From positions 186,001 to 250,000 of the forward strand of contig NZ_JACXYU010000002.1 of the NCBI RefSeq assembly GCF_014779715.1: DNA of 64,000 bases, written 5' to 3'. How positions within the stretch are numbered: the first letter of the stretch is position 1; every line of letters begins with the position of its first letter. The position numbers and the translations under genes were made by a program. Below, one piece after another: positions 60,816 through 64,000 of this stretch. This DNA comes from Streptomyces chumphonensis (GTDB lineage: Bacteria; Actinomycetota; Actinomycetes; Streptomycetales; Streptomycetaceae). The notes below the pieces were generated by a model that was not told the DNA's origin, did not search any database, and saw only the letters and a program-made list of their open reading frames with translations.

Positions 60816-62729
60816 TCAGCCGTAGAGGGCGTCGACCTCCTCGGCGAAGCGGGCGAGGACGACCTGCCGCTTGACCTTCAGCGACGGTGTCAGCATCCCG
60901 TTCTCCTCGGTGAACTCCCCCTCCACCAGCCGGAAGGTGCGGATGGACTCCGCCCGGGAGACGGCCTCGTTGGCGTGGTCGACGGCCCGGCCGACGTCGG
61001 CGAGGAGTTCGGGGTCCTCGCGCAGGACGGCGAAGGGGGTGTCGCGGGGCCGCTTGCGGACGGCGAGCCAGTGCTCCACGGCCTCGGGGTCGAGCGTGAT
61101 GAGCGCGCCGACGCACGGCCGGTCGTCCCCGACGACCACGCACTGCGCCACCGGCGGGCGGCTGCGCAGTCGGTCCTCCAGCACGGCCGGGGAGACGTTC
61201 TTGCCGCCGCGGGTGACGATGATGTCCTTCTTGCGGCCGGTGATGGTGAGGTAGCCGTCCTCGTCGAGGGCCCCCAGGTCGCCGGTGGCGAACCAGCCGT
61301 CGTTCAGGGCCTCGCGGGTGGCGGCCTCGTTGTTCCAGTAGGACGTGAAGACGATGCTCCCCTTGATGAGCACCTCGCCGTCGTCCGCGATGCGGACGCT
61401 GGTGCCGGGGACCGGCTGCCCGACGGTGCCGGGGCGGGGCCCGAGCGGCGGGATGACGGTGGCGGCGGCGGTCGTCTCGGTGAGGCCGTAGCCCTCGTAG
61501 ACCATGATGCGGCTGGCCGCGAAGAAGAGGTTCAGGTCGCGGTCCAGGGGTGAGCCGCCGCTGATCGCGTACCGCAGCCGGCCGCCCAGTTCCCTGCGCA
61601 CACGTCGGTAGACGAGCAGGTCGTAGAGGCCCCAGGCGAGGGTGAGGCCGGGCCCGGGGCCCTTGCCCCGGCCGAGGAACTCGTCGATGGCCGCCTCGGC
61701 GTACCGCACGGCGACCCGGTCGGCGCGGTCGAAGGAGGAGCCGCGTCCCATCCGCTCGGCCGTCGCCCGCCCGGTGTCGTGGATCTTCTCGAAGAGGTAG
61801 GGGACGCCGACGACGAACGTGGGGCGGAACCTGCGCAGTTCGGGCCGTAGTTCGTCCGGTGTGATGCTCGGCCAGTGGCCCACCTCGATGCGTGCCGTCA
61901 TGCAGGCGATCTGGATGACCCGGCCGAGGATGTGGGCGAGCGGCAGGAACAGCAGGGTCGACGCCGTCTGCCCGGTGACGGCCTGGAAGACCGGGTGCAG
62001 GAGCTGGACGGTGTTGTGCGCCTCGGCGTGCAGGTTGCCGTGGGTGAGGACGCACCCCTTGGGACGGCCCGTGGTGCCGGAGGTGTAGCACACCGTGGCG
62101 ACCGTGTCGGGGGTCAGGGCGGACCGGCGCTTCGTGACGGCGTCGTCGGGGACGTCCCGGCCGGCCTCGGTGAGCTCGGCGACCGCCCCCGCGTCGAACC
62201 GCCACACGCGCGGGTCGCCGCCGAACGTGCGCGCGGCCGTCAGGACGGTCTCCCGGTTCTCGGCGTTCTCCACGACGGCGAACCGGGCGCCGGAGTCCTG
62301 GAGGATCCAGGCGACCTGGTGCACGGAGGAGGTCGCGTAGACGGGCACGCTCTGCCCGCCGGCCGCCCAGATCGCGAAGTCCAGGAGCGTCCACTCGTAG
62401 CGGGTCCGGGACATGACCGCGATCCGGTCCCCGGGGCGCAGACCGGCCGCGACGAGCCCCTTGGCCACGCCGGTGACCTCCCGGGCGAACTCGGCGGCGG
62501 TGACGGGGTGCCAGGTCTTCCCACGCCTGCGTTTGACCACGACGGCGTCGGGCGCCTCACGGGCGTTGGTGAAGGGGATGTCGGCCGTGCTCCCGGCGAC
62601 CGGCGCGGTGGCGAAGGGGGACGTGCGGGCCTCCCGCACGACGCCCCCCTCGCGGATGACGTCGACCGACACCCGGGTGGCCAGGTCGCGGCGGCTGCTC
62701 GCTGCTTTCAGGTCCTTGCGTACGCCCAT
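60816..62729 (-). CDS. Long-chain acyl-CoA synthetase (AMP-forming)
   Basis: 637 residues; ATG at 62729 with AGGAG eight bases upstream. FadD15-like AMP-binding protein: P-loop YTSGTTGRPKG near 190, VYEGYGLTETTAAATV, FATGDLGALDEDGYL and ITGRKKDIIVTRGGKNVSP, and C-terminal lysine in SLKVKRQVV. It activates fatty acids to acyl-CoA, at the membrane or in the cytosol. Divergent from the FabG gene; they share the tandem TTAC-N6-GTAA sites. Confidence 0.94.
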   Translation of the reverse strand: MGVRKDLKAASSRRDLATRVSVDVIREGGVVREARTSPFATAPVAGSTADIPFTNAREAPDAVVVKRRRGKTWHPVTAAEFAREVTGVAKGLVAAGLRPGDRIAVMSRTRYEWTLLDFAIWAAGGQSVPVYATSSVHQVAWILQDSGARFAVVENAENRETVLTAARTFGGDPRVWRFDAGAVAELTEAGRDVPDDAVTKRRSALTPDTVATVCYTSGTTGRPKGCVLTHGNLHAEAHNTVQLLHPVFQAVTGQTASTLLFLPLAHILGRVIQIACMTARIEVGHWPSITPDELRPELRRFRPTFVVGVPYLFEKIHDTGRATAERMGRGSSFDRADRVAVRYAEAAIDEFLGRGKGPGPGLTLAWGLYDLLVYRRVRRELGGRLRYAISGGSPLDRDLNLFFAASRIMVYEGYGLTETTAAATVIPPLGPRPGTVGQPVPGTSVRIADDGEVLIKGSIVFTSYWNNEAATREALNDGWFATGDLGALDEDGYLTITGRKKDIIVTRGGKNVSPAVLEDRLRSRPPVAQCVVVGDDRPCVGALITLDPEAVEHWLAVRKRPRDTPFAVLREDPELLADVGRAVDHANEAVSRAESIRTFRLVEGEFTEENGMLTPSLKVKRQVVLARFAEEVDALYG

Positions 62730-62851
62730 GGACGGCTCCTGTTCGCGAAGGTCGGGTGGGGGGGGTGGGGGACGCTCAGCGTTCGAGGAGGGCGACACGG
62801 CGTCCGGGGGACGTCATGGACGGTTCTCCTTGTGATCCGGGAACACGGTTC

Positions 62852-62881
62852 TTACTCTTGGGTAAACTTACTTGTGCGTAA
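62852..62881. promoter_or_regulatory. Tandem TTAC-N6-GTAA operators between fatty-acid genes
   Basis: Two 14-bp palindromes, TTACTCTTGGGTAA (62852-62865) and TTACTTGTGCGTAA (62868-62881), start 16 bases apart. The second runs up to the FabG ribosome site (AAGGAG). This format suits a TetR-family fatty-acid or acyl-CoA regulator controlling one or both divergent genes. Confidence 0.75.
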
Positions 62882-62892
62882 GGAGAAAATCC

Positions 62893-64000
62893 ATGGCCGA
62901 TCGCTACCAGCGGCTGACCGCCTCCGGGCCGGGGGCGTTCGTCGCCCGCCGGCTCGGGCTGCCGCGCCCGGAGACCCTGCGGCGGCACGAGCCGGGCGGT
63001 CCCGTCGCCGTCGGGCCCGTCGTCCTCGGGGGCGCCGACGGCGGGCGGGCCCGGCAGCCGCTGCGGAAGGTGCTGGACGCGATCGGTGTCCCCGTGCTCG
63101 ACCCGACGGCGGAGCGCGGCGACCCGCCCGGCGCCCTCGTCTTCGACGCCACCGGCATCGGCGCGAGCGCCGACCTGGCGGCGCTGCACGCCTTCTTCCA
63201 CCCGCGCGTCCGCGCGCTCGCCCCGTGCGGACGGCTCGTCGTCGTCGGGACGCCCCCGGAGCGGGCCGGTACGCCGGGCGCCGCGGCGGCGCAGCGCGCC
63301 CTGGAGGGCTTCGTGCGCTCGGCGGGCAAGGAGCTGCGGCGCGGCGCGACCGCTCACCTGCTGCACGTCACGCCGGGGGCCGAGGACGCCGTGGAGTCCA
63401 CCCTGCGCTTCGTGCTCTCCCCGCGCTCGGCGTACGTCTCCGGGCAGGTGCTCCGGATCGAGGGGGCGGGCGGCGTCCCCGTACCGGGCGACTGGGAGCG
63501 GCCGCTCGCCGGGCGGGTGGCCCTGGTGACGGGGGCCTCACGCGGCATCGGCGCGGTCGTGGCCGAGACGCTCGCCCGTGACGGAGCCCACGTCGTCTGT
63601 CTGGACGTCCCCGGACAGAGCGAGGCGCTGCGCGCCGTGGCGGCCCGGTGCGGCGGCGGCGCGCTGGAACTCGACGTCACCGCGCCTGAGGCGCCGGGCA
63701 CCCTGGCGGCCCGTCTGCGCGCGGAGCACGGCGGGGTGGACGTCGTCGTGCACAACGCGGGCATCACCCGCGACCGGACGCTCGGCCGCATGGACGCCGA
63801 CCGCTGGAACGCCGTCATGGCCGTCAACCTGACCTCGGTGGAGCGGATGACGGAGGAGCTCCTGGCCGGGGAGGCCCCGGTGCTGCGGGACGGCGGGCGG
63901 GTCGTGTGCACGTCGTCCATCTCCGGCATCGCCGGGAACGTCGGGCAGACCAACTACGCGGCGAGCAAGGCGGGGCTGATCGGGCTGGTGCGGGCGCTGG
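62893..64000 (+). CDS. Large FabG-type 3-oxoacyl-ACP/CoA reductase (3' partial)
   Basis: At least 369 residues from ATG at 62893 (AAGGAG seven bases upstream); the frame is open to the window edge. It has an N-terminal about 200-residue flavodoxin-like domain (FVARRLGLPRPETLRRHEPG) followed by a complete SDR domain: TGASRGIG cofactor loop, NAGITRDRTL, and SSISG with NYAASKAG catalytic Tyr/Lys at the end. This is the high-molecular-weight FabG (FabG4) architecture, known in mycobacteria beside fadA2 and linked to acyl-CoA metabolism. A thiolase gene just beyond the window is a reasonable expectation. Confidence 0.93.
   Translation, partial: MADRYQRLTASGPGAFVARRLGLPRPETLRRHEPGGPVAVGPVVLGGADGGRARQPLRKVLDAIGVPVLDPTAERGDPPGALVFDATGIGASADLAALHAFFHPRVRALAPCGRLVVVGTPPERAGTPGAAAAQRALEGFVRSAGKELRRGATAHLLHVTPGAEDAVESTLRFVLSPRSAYVSGQVLRIEGAGGVPVPGDWERPLAGRVALVTGASRGIGAVVAETLARDGAHVVCLDVPGQSEALRAVAARCGGGALELDVTAPEAPGTLAARLRAEHGGVDVVVHNAGITRDRTLGRMDADRWNAVMAVNLTSVERMTEELLAGEAPVLRDGGRVVCTSSISGIAGNVGQTNYAASKAGLIGLVRAL

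Overview
The window is very GC-rich (well over 70% by eye). It is packed with ATG/GTG starts that overlap the previous stop codon, and it carries hallmark actinomycete gene sets: a LitR-linked carotenoid cluster, a complete conservon, and MocR-, SARP- and PucR-type regulators. It reads as a Streptomyces chromosome, or a very close relative, in a conditionally used (accessory or arm-like) region. No rRNA, tRNA, transposase, integrase or CRISPR array was seen.

Layout. 1-3.8 kb: the 3' end of a nonribosomal peptide synthetase ending in A-T-reductase, coupled to a TenA/heme-oxygenase-fold gene. 3.85-5.7 kb: a secreted GH18 chitinase with a perfect DasR-type operator inside its promoter. 5.8-15.8 kb: litR (B12-dependent light regulator), a small two-helix membrane protein, then crtE-crtI-crtB-Rieske(crtV), crtT on the opposite strand, and crtY-crtU. 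This is the gene set for isorenieratene-type aromatic carotenoids. 15.8-19.6 kb: stress and light companions: a frameshifted Dps, a TIGR01777 epimerase, an Ohr/OsmC peroxidase and an FeS photolyase/cryptochrome. 19.9-21.3 kb: a long-form GAPDH.

21.4-25.1 kb (minus strand): a four-gene overlapping amino-sugar/tagatose-type operon (SIS isomerase, ROK kinase, PfkB kinase, class II aldolase) behind an inverted-repeat operator. 25.3-29.4 kb (minus): conservon cvnA-B-C-D plus a CYP157-like P450 that lacks the ExxR arginine. 29.5-37.2 kb: metallo-beta-lactamase, DUF2252, SARP/BTAD regulator, MMPL exporter and MocR regulator. 37.2-42.3 kb: large-subunit catalase, an SDR whose 3' end is shifted by a 25-bp tandem duplication, DUF2795 and hemerythrin. 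42.4-45.8 kb (minus): an ImmA/IrrE peptidase, MAB_1171c-like membrane protein, helical-repeat protein and DUF3574 cassette.

46.3-54.7 kb: a hydantoinase A/B pair facing a PucR / DUF917 / hydantoinase-like operon. hyuA and the hypothetical gene closing the region each carry a rare TTA codon, implying bldA control. 55.2-58.3 kb: DUF309, TetR and a DrrAB-type ABC exporter with a nested palindromic operator. 58.3-64 kb: ATP-dependent DNA ligase, HIT protein, small zinc-finger-like protein, and divergent long-chain acyl-CoA synthetase and large FabG genes that share a tandem TTAC-N6-GTAA operator.

Common themes are light and oxidative stress defence (litR/crt, photolyase, Ohr, Dps, catalase, hemerythrin) and chitin/amino-sugar use (chitinase with dre site, the sugar operon). 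All starts and motifs were read by hand; no database search was possible.
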